Assembly: GCF_004362045.1 (NCBI RefSeq)
Contig: NZ_SNWX01000017.1
Coordinates: 1-59,571 of the forward strand
Direction of reading: 5' to 3'
Length of the DNA: 59,571 nucleotides
Source: Halanaerobium saccharolyticum
GTDB taxonomy: Bacteria; Bacillota; Halanaerobiia; Halanaerobiales; Halanaerobiaceae
This document shows, piece after piece, positions 40,854 through 49,869 of the stretch. Made by a program: the position numbers and the translations under genes. Within the stretch, counting starts at the first letter, position 1, and every line of letters begins with the position of its first letter. The notes under the pieces are model-generated. The model was not told the DNA's origin and ran no database searches. It was given only the letters and a program-made list of their open reading frames with translations.

Positions 40854-42776
40854 GTGAAAAAAAATTTGATAATTGGTACTGCAGGACATATAGATCACGG
40901 TAAGAGCACTTTAATCAAAGCCCTGACTGGAGATGAGACCGACAGACTGGACCAGGAAAAAACAAGAGGAATTTCGATAGAAAATGGTTTTTCCCAGCTG
41001 GAAAACGAAAAAACTAGAGCAGAAAATTTGAAACTGGGAATTGTTGATGTACCGGGGCATAAAAAATTTGTCAATAAAATGCTTTCTGCTGCAGCCGGGG
41101 TTGATCTGGCTCTGATAGTAGTGGCTGCAGATGAGGGAGTAATGCCTCAGACTAAGGAACATCTGGCTATATTGGATCTGCTGGGAGTAAAAAAAGCCAT
41201 TATTGTGCTGACTAAAATCGATCTGGTGGACAGGGAATGGCTGCAGTTAATAGAATTGGATTTGAGAGATCATTTAAAAAATAGTTTTGCAGAAACTGCA
41301 GAAATTGTCAGAGTTTCTTCTACAAAAGAGGCGGGAATTATAGAACTTAAAGACTTAATAGTCAAGACTGCCTTAAAAATGGATCAGCAGCAGCGATCAG
41401 AAATTACTTATTTCCCAGTTGATCGAGTTTTCAGTCTCAAAGGTTTAGGAACAGTAGTGACTGGAACCTTATTTAGCGGTCAGCTTAAGTCAGGAGATGA
41501 ACTAAGTCTTTATCCCGAGAAAAAAAGATTAAAAATTAAAAGTTTGGAAAGCCACGGCTGTGAGAAGCAGCAGATTAATGCAGGCAGCAGAGTCGGAATC
41601 AATATTAGTGGAATAAATAAATCAGAAATTAAAAGAGGGGATATTATTGCTGAGTCAAACTCTCTTTTAAAAAGCAAATTTTTTGAGGGAGAACTCAGGC
41701 TGTTAGATGATCTAAATTTTACAGTAAAAAACGGGGATCAGATTCATTTTCATACTGCAGCTCTAAAAACAAGGGGAAGAATATATTTATACAATAAAAA
41801 AGAAGCTTTTCCGGGAGAAAAGGTTTATATTAAATTAATACTTGAAAAAGCAGCAGCTCTGGTTTTTAAGCAAAAATTTGTATTGAGGCGTATTTCTCCT
41901 CTGAACACAATTGGTGGCGGAGAAATTTTAGAACTGGATCCTCCTCCCAGCCGGAAAGTCGATAATAGCAAAACTGTAAAGAAATTAAAAGAATTAAATA
42001 AAGCTTCTATCAGAAGAGCAGTTGAATTATTTATCGAAAAAAGGCAAAATGAGCCGGCAAAAATTGAATTGTTAAAAAAGAAAAGTGCTTTAAAATCTAA
42101 AAGTTTAAAAGAAATTTTAAACAAACTGACTGCTGAAGAAAAAATTTTGGAACTGGCTCCTGAAAAAAGTTATATTCATCAAAGCAAGTTAAAAGATATA
42201 GAAAATAGTATATTGAAAATTGTCTCTGATTATCATCAGGAATATAGTTTGAAACCGGGTATAAAAAAGGAAGAACTTCGTTCCCGTCTGGATTTTAAAT
42301 TAAAGAAAAATGAATTAAATTCTTTACTTCAGATATTATATAAGAAAGAACTTCTAAAAGAAAAAAACAATTTAATTGCTCACAGTAGTTTTCAAATAAA
42401 ACTAAGTCCTGAAATTAAGGAAATTAAAGATAAAGTCATCAAAAAATATAAAAAGCATCTTTTTTCTCCACCGACCAGAACAGAGATGTTTAATTATTAT
42501 CAACTTGAAGAAGAATTATTTGATTATCTGGAAAATGAAGGGGTTTTAATTCGCCTATCAGCAGAATTATATTTTCACATTAGTGTACTAAATGAACTTA
42601 ATGAAATGTTTAAAGAATATTTTAGAGAAAACGACTGTATTGACCTGGCTGAATTCAGGGATTTAATTGACAGCAGCAGGCGTTATGCTTTACCTTTACT
42701 GGAAAAAACGGACCAAATAAAAATTACTAAAAGAGTAGAGGATTATCGCTATCCAGGTGAAAATTTAGAGTTATGA
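40854..42776 (+). CDS. selB: Selenocysteine-specific elongation factor
   Basis: SelB carries selenocysteinyl-tRNA to the ribosome at UGA codons that have a SECIS hairpin. The N-terminal GTPase has [20 protein letters not shown] and TKIDL; domains II-III follow, then C-terminal winged helices that bind the SECIS RNA (about 380-640). GTG start directly at the end of selA. At 640 residues it is full length, so UGA recoding should work, which implies selenoprotein genes elsewhere in the genome. Confidence 0.96.
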   Translation: MKKNLIIGTAGHIDHGKSTLIKALTGDETDRLDQEKTRGISIENGFSQLENEKTRAENLKLGIVDVPGHKKFVNKMLSAAAGVDLALIVVAADEGVMPQTKEHLAILDLLGVKKAIIVLTKIDLVDREWLQLIELDLRDHLKNSFAETAEIVRVSSTKEAGIIELKDLIVKTALKMDQQQRSEITYFPVDRVFSLKGLGTVVTGTLFSGQLKSGDELSLYPEKKRLKIKSLESHGCEKQQINAGSRVGINISGINKSEIKRGDIIAESNSLLKSKFFEGELRLLDDLNFTVKNGDQIHFHTAALKTRGRIYLYNKKEAFPGEKVYIKLILEKAAALVFKQKFVLRRISPLNTIGGGEILELDPPPSRKVDNSKTVKKLKELNKASIRRAVELFIEKRQNEPAKIELLKKKSALKSKSLKEILNKLTAEEKILELAPEKSYIHQSKLKDIENSILKIVSDYHQEYSLKPGIKKEELRSRLDFKLKKNELNSLLQILYKKELLKEKNNLIAHSSFQIKLSPEIKEIKDKVIKKYKKHLFSPPTRTEMFNYYQLEEELFDYLENEGVLIRLSAELYFHISVLNELNEMFKEYFRENDCIDLAEFRDLIDSSRRYALPLLEKTDQIKITKRVEDYRYPGENLEL

Positions 42777-42882
42777 GTTTAATATTTAGGTGAAAAATTT
42801 GATTTTAAATAGGCTATTATCTTTTGTTGTAACTGCTTGAATAACTTGAAATATCATGTTAAAATTATAAGAGAAAATCTTG

Positions 42883-42981
42883 GGGAGTGGCTGTGTCCAT
42901 GGTGGACATCCTGGACTTCAAATCCAACGGCAGGCAGGCGGACCTGTCTGTGGTGGGTTCGATTCCCACACATTCCCGCCA
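42883..42981 (+). tRNA. selC: tRNA-Sec (anticodon UCA)
   Basis: The long tRNA has an acceptor stem GGGAGTGG/ACATTCCC (8 pairs, the last a G-A mismatch), a six-pair D stem (GTGTCC/GGACAT), anticodon loop CTTCAAA with TCA, a long variable arm (GGCAGG/CCTGTC) and T stem GTGGG/CCCAC with TTCGATT, then G and CCA. These are the hallmarks of bacterial tRNA-Sec. It lies 106 bases after selB. Confidence 0.93.
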
Positions 42982-43081
42982 TTTTGACTGCAGTCTGGAG
43001 ACTGTAGTTTATTTTTGTTTAAGCTTTTATTTTCTATCATTTTTATTATATTACAAAATATAGGGAATGGGGAGAATTATA

Positions 43082-44281
43082 ATGTATGGATTGGTGCTGG
43101 AAGGTGGTGGAGCCAAAGGAGCTTATCATATTGGCGCTCTTAAGGCTCTCAACGAACTTAATATTGAAATAGATGCAGTTGCAGGCACTTCCATTGGGGC
43201 AATGAATGGAGCGATGTTTGTCCAGGATAAATTAGATATTGCCTATGATTACTGGTATAATATTTCGACTTCCAAAGTTTTGGATATAGAAGATAAATAT
43301 TTATCTGAACTTTTAAATTTGAGCATCAATCAGAATAATTTATCATATTTTATCAATAAAGCTAAAGAGGTACTGCAAAATCGTGGCCTTGATAATTCTT
43401 TTTTAAAAGAAATTCTGGAAAAAAATATTGATGAAGAAAGTTTGAGGAATTCTAAAATTGATTTTGCTATAGTTACCCTCTCTTTAAGTGATTTAAAACC
43501 TCTTGAATTATTTATAGAAGATATTCCAGAAGGAAAAGTACTGGATTATATTATGGCCAGCTCTTATTTACCTGCATTTAAAATGCAGCGGATAGACGGC
43601 AAAATTTTAATTGATGGTGGATTTTATGAAAATTTACCTCTTAAAACTCTTCAAAATAAGGGTTATAAAAAAATTATTGCAATTAGAACTTATAGCCTGG
43701 GAGATATTGAAAAAAAGACTGATCAGGATAAAGAATTGATATTTATTAATCCCAGTCAGGAACTGGGAAGAATGCTTAATTTTGATCAGCAAAATGCGCG
43801 CAAAAATATCAAAATGGGTTACTATGATACGATGAAATACTTTAAAAACTTAAGTGGAAGTAAATATTATTTGAATATCGAAAAAGAGGAAGAATATTTT
43901 ATAAATTATTTATTGAATCTTGATCAAAAGATTATCAGGAGACTTTTAAAACAGCTGTCTCTAACAGAAGAACCATATCTTCGTTCTTTTTTCGAGAATT
44001 TGATTCCTAAATTGGTTAACTTATTAGAACTAAATTATCAGGCAAGTTATAGTGTAATCGTGACCCAATTATTGGAGGAAATGGCATCTTTTTTAAAAAT
44101 TGATAGATATCAAATTTATAATTTTGAAGAATTATTAGAGATAGTCAGAGAGAACTATCAGCAAAAAAATGAAAGTTTTTCCAGAAAATTGCCTGCATTT
44201 ATCAAAACGAGTAATTTACTGCCCGGGCAGTTAAAAAAGGATCTTCTTTTAGATGTTGCTGAGAAGCTGTTTATTCAATGA
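43082..44281 (+). CDS. Patatin-like phospholipase
   Basis: A serine lipase of the patatin/RssA family. The oxyanion loop LEGGGAKGAYHIGAL is at the N-terminus, the nucleophile is in AGTSIGAMNG (GxSxG), and the catalytic Asp in IDGGFYENLPL. The C-terminal 200 residues are helical and not assigned. I start at ATG 43082 because GGGGAG lies seven bases upstream; a five-codon extension is in frame but would contain that site. It probably acts on phospholipids in the cytoplasm or at the membrane. It stands between tRNA-Sec and udk without clear linkage. Confidence 0.92.
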   Translation: MYGLVLEGGGAKGAYHIGALKALNELNIEIDAVAGTSIGAMNGAMFVQDKLDIAYDYWYNISTSKVLDIEDKYLSELLNLSINQNNLSYFINKAKEVLQNRGLDNSFLKEILEKNIDEESLRNSKIDFAIVTLSLSDLKPLELFIEDIPEGKVLDYIMASSYLPAFKMQRIDGKILIDGGFYENLPLKTLQNKGYKKIIAIRTYSLGDIEKKTDQDKELIFINPSQELGRMLNFDQQNARKNIKMGYYDTMKYFKNLSGSKYYLNIEKEEEYFINYLLNLDQKIIRRLLKQLSLTEEPYLRSFFENLIPKLVNLLELNYQASYSVIVTQLLEEMASFLKIDRYQIYNFEELLEIVRENYQQKNESFSRKLPAFIKTSNLLPGQLKKDLLLDVAEKLFIQ

Positions 44282-44388
44282 GGAGATAGTGGATTTGATA
44301 AATAATAAAAATATAATATCAAAACTGAGACAAAAATTTTTAAATACTTTTCAAAAATAATTAATCAAATTATGAAGGGGTTAACTGA

Positions 44389-45003
44389 ATGAGTGCATTA
44401 TTAATTGGAATTGCAGGAGGAACTGCATCAGGTAAAACAACACTTGCAAGAATTTTAAAAGATTCTTTTCAGGATAAAGTAACTATTTTAAAGCATGATT
44501 ATTATTATCATGACCGCAGCCATTTTAAGGTAGCAGATCATAAAATTAATTTTGACCATCCGGATTCTTTTGAGACTGAACTGCTGGTCAAGCAGCTGCA
44601 GGAGTTAAAGGGTGGTAAAAAAGTAGAAAGACCTGTTTATTCCTATAAAACAAATGAGCGGCTGGGAAAGAAGAAAAAAGTAGAACCAGCACCAATTATT
44701 ATTGTAGAAGGTATTTTAATCTTTCATTATGAATCTTTAAAAAATCTTTTTGATTTAAAAATTTATGTAGATACAGATGCTGATATCAGGTTACTTAGAA
44801 GAATCAGCAGAGATATTAAAGAAAGAGACAGAACCTTTGAATCTGTTAAAAATCAGTATTTAAAAACTGTAAAACCTATGCATCAAAAATTTGTAGAACC
44901 GAGTAAATATCAGGCAGATATAATTATTCCACATGGTGGTTTAAATGAGATAGCAAATGATTTAATTATTAAAAAAATCAAGGATTACTTGCGACAGATT
45001 TAA
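44389..45003 (+). CDS. udk: Uridine kinase
   Basis: Udk phosphorylates uridine or cytidine for pyrimidine salvage. The P-loop is GGTASGKTT; HDYYYHDRSH and FDHPDSFETELL are conserved substrate-binding segments, and RRISRDIKERDRTFESV the lid. Length 204 fits. A stable terminator follows. It is separated from the patatin gene by about 107 bases and is likely monocistronic. Confidence 0.95.
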   Translation: MSALLIGIAGGTASGKTTLARILKDSFQDKVTILKHDYYYHDRSHFKVADHKINFDHPDSFETELLVKQLQELKGGKKVERPVYSYKTNERLGKKKKVEPAPIIIVEGILIFHYESLKNLFDLKIYVDTDADIRLLRRISRDIKERDRTFESVKNQYLKTVKPMHQKFVEPSKYQADIIIPHGGLNEIANDLIIKKIKDYLRQI

Positions 45004-45006
45004 TTA

Positions 45007-45033
45007 ATAGCAGCTCAGGCTGCTATATTTTTT
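45007..45033 (+). terminator. Terminator after udk
   Basis: ATAGCAG and CTGCTAT pair around a six-base loop, followed by eight T residues. Confidence 0.88.
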
Positions 45034-45102
45034 TATATTAAATGTAAAAAAATTACAGGAAATCTAAATTTTATCTCGAATAAGCCTTTAGGAGGTGTTT
45101 TT

Positions 45103-45762
45103 ATGTTCAAAAATAAAAGAGTAATTTTTATTTTAGTTGTCGGATTGCTGTTGTTGTGTTTTCGTTATTATAATCAAAACATTCAGCAGAGTACGACTTT
45201 AAATCCGGAAGCCAATTTAAATCTTCTAGAAGCAGGCAGTGTAGCAGAAAAAAATGTGGAAAAAGAGAATAATGTTCAAATAGTTGTCCATTTAGCCGGA
45301 GCTGTCAAAAATGCAGGAGTTTATAAACTAAATAAAAATGATAGACTTGTAGATTTAATCAGAGCAGCTGGCGGACTTATGGAAAATGCTGATCTAAAGC
45401 AAATAAATTTAGCTGAAAGGTTATATGATGGGCAAAAATTAAATATTCCCGAAATATCAAAAAATAACCAGCAGGAAATTAATCAGATTCAGGGGGATTT
45501 TAAATTTTCCGATTCACAGAATAAAGATAATTTTTTGCTCAATAAATATTCTACCTCCAGTGATAGTGATTTAATAAACATCAATCAGGCTGATCAGAGT
45601 CAATTAGAAAAATTAAGTGGTATTGGTCCTTCTAAAGCGGCAGCAATTATTAAGTATAGAGAGCAGAATAGTTATTTTTCTCGAAAAGAAGATCTCTTAA
45701 AAGTTAGTGGAATTGGAGAGAAAACACTGGAAAATATTAAAGATGAGATTGTTTTACAGTGA
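45103..45762 (+). CDS. comEA: Competence protein ComEA
   Basis: ComEA binds incoming DNA outside the membrane. A membrane segment (residues 7-20, VIFILVVGLLLLCF) is followed by an SLBB domain (about 60-120, VVHLAGAVKNAGVYKL) and a C-terminal double helix-hairpin-helix (about 150-219, INQADQSQLEKLSGIGPSKAAAIIKYR), which is the DNA-binding part. Length 219 is typical. A GGAGGTG site precedes the start; the stop overlaps the comEC start by four bases. Confidence 0.95.
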   Translation: MFKNKRVIFILVVGLLLLCFRYYNQNIQQSTTLNPEANLNLLEAGSVAEKNVEKENNVQIVVHLAGAVKNAGVYKLNKNDRLVDLIRAAGGLMENADLKQINLAERLYDGQKLNIPEISKNNQQEINQIQGDFKFSDSQNKDNFLLNKYSTSSDSDLININQADQSQLEKLSGIGPSKAAAIIKYREQNSYFSRKEDLLKVSGIGEKTLENIKDEIVLQ

Positions 45763-48086
45763 AAATTATAAGAAGACCGGCTTTCTATCTGGCGGCAGCT
45801 TTAACAGCAGGAATTTTAAGTAGTTATTTTTTATTAAGTCATAATTTGATTTTAAGTTTAAAAATATTACTGATTACTGAAACTATTTATTTATGTTTTT
45901 ATACAGTTTTTAAATTAAATATTTCAAAAAAATCAATTTATACCTGGCTTGCAATTTTATTTTTGTTTCTGGGCAGTCTTTTATATAGTTATCAGGAATA
46001 TCAGTATCGAAGTAAGTATTCTCTCCATAATTTTGCTGACTCTGGAATGAGTCAGCTGCTGGCAGAAATTAAACTGGATCCTGGAGATCTAGAGAGTGAT
46101 AAAGTTTATCTTCAAGTATATTCAGTTAATGGGACAAGAGTAAAATATGGTAGTGCTATAATTACTTCAGAAAAATTAAAGAGATTCAATGATGGAGATT
46201 TGATTACTCTAGAACTGGAATTAACAAAACCGGCTCCTGCTCTGAATCCCGGTTCATTTTCTTATGTAGAATACTTAAAAAGAAAAGGTGTTTATCTACA
46301 GGGCTGGAATCCAGAAAATATTAGCCTAATCAGAAAAAACAAATCCCTAAAAAATCTAATTATTAAAGTCAAAAAGCTCCTTTTGAATAATATTAATCAG
46401 TTATTTACTGAGGATAATGCTGCTTTTATCAAAGCAATTTTACTGGGGGAAAAAGAATATTTAAGTTATGAACAGGAATCTTTACTCAGAAATTCAGGGG
46501 CCAGCCATCTACTGGCTATTTCGGGTCTGCATATGGGAATTTTGATTCTAACATTTTCTTTTATTCTATTTAAGCTCTGTTCAAAGAAAAGAAATGCTCT
46601 TTATTTACTCTCTTTTTTGACTTTTATCTATATTATTCTGGTAGGGGCTGCTGTTTCAATTATTAGAGCAGCACTGCTGGCGCTTCTGTTTTTATGGTCT
46701 GACGAATTTAATCGGGAAGGAGATTTTTTAAATATAATTTCTCTAACTTTGATTATTAATCTGCTGCTCGATCCCCAGGCCTTATTTACGGTTTCCTTAC
46801 AGCTTTCTTATATCCTGGTTCTGGCTTTGTTTTATTTAACTCCGGTTTTAAATCGCTGGCTGCCTGGCTTTTTAGCAGTATCTCTGGCAGCCCAGCTGGC
46901 CTCACTGGCAATCACAGCCTATTATTTTAATGAATATGCCTTTATTGCTTTAGTTACAAATCTCTGGGCTATTCCCTATATTACAGTTTTACTGCCCTTA
47001 ATCTTTATTTTACTTTTACTTTCGCTAGTCAGCTTAAATTTTTTTGGATCGCTGGCAATTTTAATTGAGCTGGGATTAAAACTATTATTTAATGGTTTTG
47101 AATTAATGACTTTAATTCAGGGAAGGCCTCTGGTTATTGCAAGGCCGAAATTAATTACTATCTTTATTTATTATTTGTTTCTCTTTGCCATTCCTTTTAT
47201 TTATCGAAAAAGATATATTTGGCTTAAGGCCAGAAAATATAAATTATGGCAGAAAATAGTCCCAATTTCTTTACTCTTAATAATTGCCTTTTTATTTTAT
47301 AATCCCCCTCCAGATAATTTAGAAATAAATTTTCTGGCTGTAGGTCAGGGAGATGGAATTTTTATTCAATTTCCAGGTGGGCAAAATATGCTAATTGATA
47401 CCGGTCCCCCCGGGAAGGAAGGCAGAAATATTGAATACAGTATTATCTCCTATTTAAATTACCTCGGTGTTAGTACTGTAGACTATTTAATGATCAGTCA
47501 TTTTGATGCAGACCATGCCGGAGGACTTCCGCATCTACTGCAGCGGAAAAAGGTTAAAAATATTATGATTCCTCCCTATCATGAGAGAACTAAATTGCAT
47601 CACCAGCTGGCAGAAGGTCTTAGTGAGGGTAATTCTAAATTATATTTCTTAACTGCCGGTGTTCATTTTAAAATTGCTGGCTGCAGCCTGGAAATTTTAA
47701 ATCCTGAGTCAAATAGGATCAAAGAAGATAGAAATGAAAACTCTATAGTCTTTCTACTTAGATATCGAAAAAATAAATTTTTATTTACCGGAGATTTATC
47801 TAAGGCAGGAGAAGCCCGAATAGTAAAGGATTATAATTTGGACAAAATTGATGTTCTCAAGGCCGGTCACCACGGCAGTAAAACATCTAGTGGTGAGATA
47901 CTGCTTGATGCAGTCAGACCTGAGTTGGCTGTTATTTCGGTTGGCAGAAACAACTTTGGTCATCCTTCAGCAGAAGTTATTAGAAGATTTAAGCGAAAAT
48001 CAATTAGCTATCTGCGTACTGATCAGAGGGGAATGATTAAATTGATTTCTGATGGACAGAATATTTATTTTAACTGCTTTAGATAG
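45759..48086 (+). CDS. comEC: Competence DNA channel ComEC
   Basis: ComEC forms the membrane channel that takes in single-stranded DNA. The protein has an N-terminal DUF4131-like part, the Competence transmembrane domain (about 225-490; LLAISGLHMGILIL) and a C-terminal metallo-beta-lactamase-like domain with HFDADHAGG and KAGHHGSKTSSG, thought to degrade the other strand. At 775 residues it is full length. GTG start overlaps comEA. Natural transformation is possible if the pseudopilus genes are present elsewhere. Confidence 0.95.
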   Translation: MKIIRRPAFYLAAALTAGILSSYFLLSHNLILSLKILLITETIYLCFYTVFKLNISKKSIYTWLAILFLFLGSLLYSYQEYQYRSKYSLHNFADSGMSQLLAEIKLDPGDLESDKVYLQVYSVNGTRVKYGSAIITSEKLKRFNDGDLITLELELTKPAPALNPGSFSYVEYLKRKGVYLQGWNPENISLIRKNKSLKNLIIKVKKLLLNNINQLFTEDNAAFIKAILLGEKEYLSYEQESLLRNSGASHLLAISGLHMGILILTFSFILFKLCSKKRNALYLLSFLTFIYIILVGAAVSIIRAALLALLFLWSDEFNREGDFLNIISLTLIINLLLDPQALFTVSLQLSYILVLALFYLTPVLNRWLPGFLAVSLAAQLASLAITAYYFNEYAFIALVTNLWAIPYITVLLPLIFILLLLSLVSLNFFGSLAILIELGLKLLFNGFELMTLIQGRPLVIARPKLITIFIYYLFLFAIPFIYRKRYIWLKARKYKLWQKIVPISLLLIIAFLFYNPPPDNLEINFLAVGQGDGIFIQFPGGQNMLIDTGPPGKEGRNIEYSIISYLNYLGVSTVDYLMISHFDADHAGGLPHLLQRKKVKNIMIPPYHERTKLHHQLAEGLSEGNSKLYFLTAGVHFKIAGCSLEILNPESNRIKEDRNENSIVFLLRYRKNKFLFTGDLSKAGEARIVKDYNLDKIDVLKAGHHGSKTSSGEILLDAVRPELAVISVGRNNFGHPSAEVIRRFKRKSISYLRTDQRGMIKLISDGQNIYFNCFR

Positions 48087-48188
48087 GAAACTAACTTTTA
48101 TTTAAGACTATAAACTGGAGAGAAAAGTTTAGATATGTTAAAATAGAGAAGGAAGAAAAATAACGAAATATTGTTGGGGTGAAATTAG

Positions 48189-49196
48189 ATGGATTTAGAA
48201 GAGTTTATTAAAAATGAAAAAGAAGCAAAAAAATTATATTATATTTATGCAGATAATTCTTATCTCAGAAATAAATTTAAAGAGAAATTTATTGAAAAAT
48301 TTGTGCCGGAGGCAGTTAGAGATTTCAATCTTTCTTATGTTAATCCCGGTGATGAATATTTAAAACGACTCTCAAATGCTGTTCAGACTCCTCCAATGGG
48401 GGCAGAAAAGCGATTTATAATTTCTCATTTTACAGAGGATGATTCTCTAAATCAGAGTGAGCAGGAGAGACAATTAAAAATTTTTAAAAACATTGATCAG
48501 AGTGCCAGTCTGCTTTTCTTAACAGCCAATAAAGTGGATAAACGAAAAAAGTTTTATCTAAGTTTAAAAAAAATTGCAGAATATCAGGAATTTGAAACTC
48601 CCCGTTATCGAGATTTAGATCAGTGGATTATTGCTCGTTTTAGGGAAAATAATAAAAAAATTGACAGCCGGAGTGTAAAGATGCTGGAAAATATGTTCAG
48701 CAATAAACTGGAAATATTGAATAGTGAAATTGAAAAGGTAGTAACACGTTATCCAGATCAGGAAAAGATTTCTTATTATGATCTCAAAAATATCATCAGC
48801 AGAGAAAAATTTCTAGAAGATGAAGAAATCTTCCACTTTCTTGATTTAATTGGTGACAAAAAAACTGATCAGGCTCTTTTGACTTTAAAAGAAATGCTAA
48901 ACAAGGGAGTTTATCCTTTATATTTGCTGACAATGCTTAAAAATCAGATTGAGCTTTTAATGCAGGTTAAATTTTACAGTCAGTACACTCAGGATAATTA
49001 TAAGATTGCTAAAAAAATTGGTAAACATCCCTATCCGGTAAAAAAATCACTGCAGCGGTGTAGGAACTTTACCCAGAAAGAATTAGAAAAAATATTGGAT
49101 GAAATATTAAGAGCTAACTACCACTTTTTGACAGGTTACTATCCGGATCAGAATACGGCTCTGGAAATGATTATAATCAAATCAATTGCTTATTAA
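48189..49196 (+). CDS. holA: DNA polymerase III delta subunit
   Basis: HolA opens the sliding clamp as part of the clamp loader. The family is weakly conserved, but YYIYADNSYLRNKFKEKF at the N-terminus, LLFLTANKVDKRKKFYLSL in the middle and the C-terminal collar (PYPVKKSLQRCRNFTQKELEKILDEIL) fit, as does the length of 335. Its position between comEC and rpsT is the standard Firmicutes order. A TTGGGGTGAAA site lies before the start. Confidence 0.93.
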   Translation: MDLEEFIKNEKEAKKLYYIYADNSYLRNKFKEKFIEKFVPEAVRDFNLSYVNPGDEYLKRLSNAVQTPPMGAEKRFIISHFTEDDSLNQSEQERQLKIFKNIDQSASLLFLTANKVDKRKKFYLSLKKIAEYQEFETPRYRDLDQWIIARFRENNKKIDSRSVKMLENMFSNKLEILNSEIEKVVTRYPDQEKISYYDLKNIISREKFLEDEEIFHFLDLIGDKKTDQALLTLKEMLNKGVYPLYLLTMLKNQIELLMQVKFYSQYTQDNYKIAKKIGKHPYPVKKSLQRCRNFTQKELEKILDEILRANYHFLTGYYPDQNTALEMIIIKSIAY

Positions 49197-49205
49197 ATCT
49201 AAAAA

Positions 49206-49238
49206 AAGTTCAGCCTGTTTGTTAGAGGCTGAACTTTT
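49206..49238 (+). terminator. Terminator after holA
   Basis: AAGTTCAGCCT and AGGCTGAACTT form a perfect 11-base stem around nine bases, followed by a T-run on the plus strand and A residues before it, so it could work both ways. Confidence 0.88.
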
Positions 49239-49254
49239 TATTATAGATAAATAA

Positions 49255-49278
49255 AAACTCACCCAGCTGGATGAGTTT
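49255..49278 (-). terminator. Terminator after rpsT
   Basis: On the minus strand AAACTCA and TGAGTTT pair around TCCAGCTGGG, followed by TTTATTTATC. Confidence 0.7.
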
Positions 49279-49349
49279 AATAATTTAAAAGATAGCTATC
49301 TTTTAGATATATTTTAATAAGGACATTTGTCCTAAATTTAAAATTAAAA

Positions 49350-49610
49350 TTACATATTATTATACATCTTTGTGAGGCGGGATTTTTTGCGGGCTGCATT
49401 GTTTTTATGAATAATATTTCTAGTTACAGCCTTATCGATGACCTTTTTAGTCTCTTTTAACTGTTCTGCAGCAGCTTCTTTGTCCCCTGCTTCAACTGCC
49501 TTTTCCATATCTTTAATCGCATTTTTTAATCTATCTTTCCATTCGCGATTTTGAGCAGTTTTCTTTTCTGTTACCTTAACTCTTTTCTTAGCAGATTTAA
49601 TAATAGGCAT
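49350..49610 (-). CDS. rpsT: Ribosomal protein S20
   Basis: A small basic protein of the 30S subunit that binds 16S rRNA early in assembly. MPIIKSAKKRVKVTEKK, NREWKDRLKNAIKDMEKA and IHKNNAARKKSRLTKMYN match the family, and length 86 is right. A very strong GAGGGGGTGAAG site precedes the ATG. It is transcribed against its neighbours, as in many Firmicutes. Confidence 0.97.
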   Translation of the reverse strand: MPIIKSAKKRVKVTEKKTAQNREWKDRLKNAIKDMEKAVEAGDKEAAAEQLKETKKVIDKAVTRNIIHKNNAARKKSRLTKMYNNM

Positions 49611-49776
49611 CTAACTTCACCCCCTCTTAAAAGTAAGTATTTATAGTCTCAGACTTAATTTGCAACATTTCAATTTTAACATGTTGTTATCTAAAATGCA
49701 AGAGTTAAATTCAAAAAACAGCTTCTCTTAAAATGAGATTAATAAATTATAACTTAAATGGAGTTAAAAAAGAAAA

Positions 49777-49805
49777 TTGATTAATCAGCCTAAGTATAAT
49801 ATAAT
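49777..49805 (+). promoter_or_regulatory. Promoter for lepA
   Basis: TTGATT and TATAAT are 17 bases apart, about 65 bases before the lepA start. Confidence 0.6.
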
Positions 49806-49869
49806 TAAAGTGCTGTGGATAGTATAATTAATCCGGCAAAAAGTTTTAGTATAAAAGGAGGAAGTTTTT

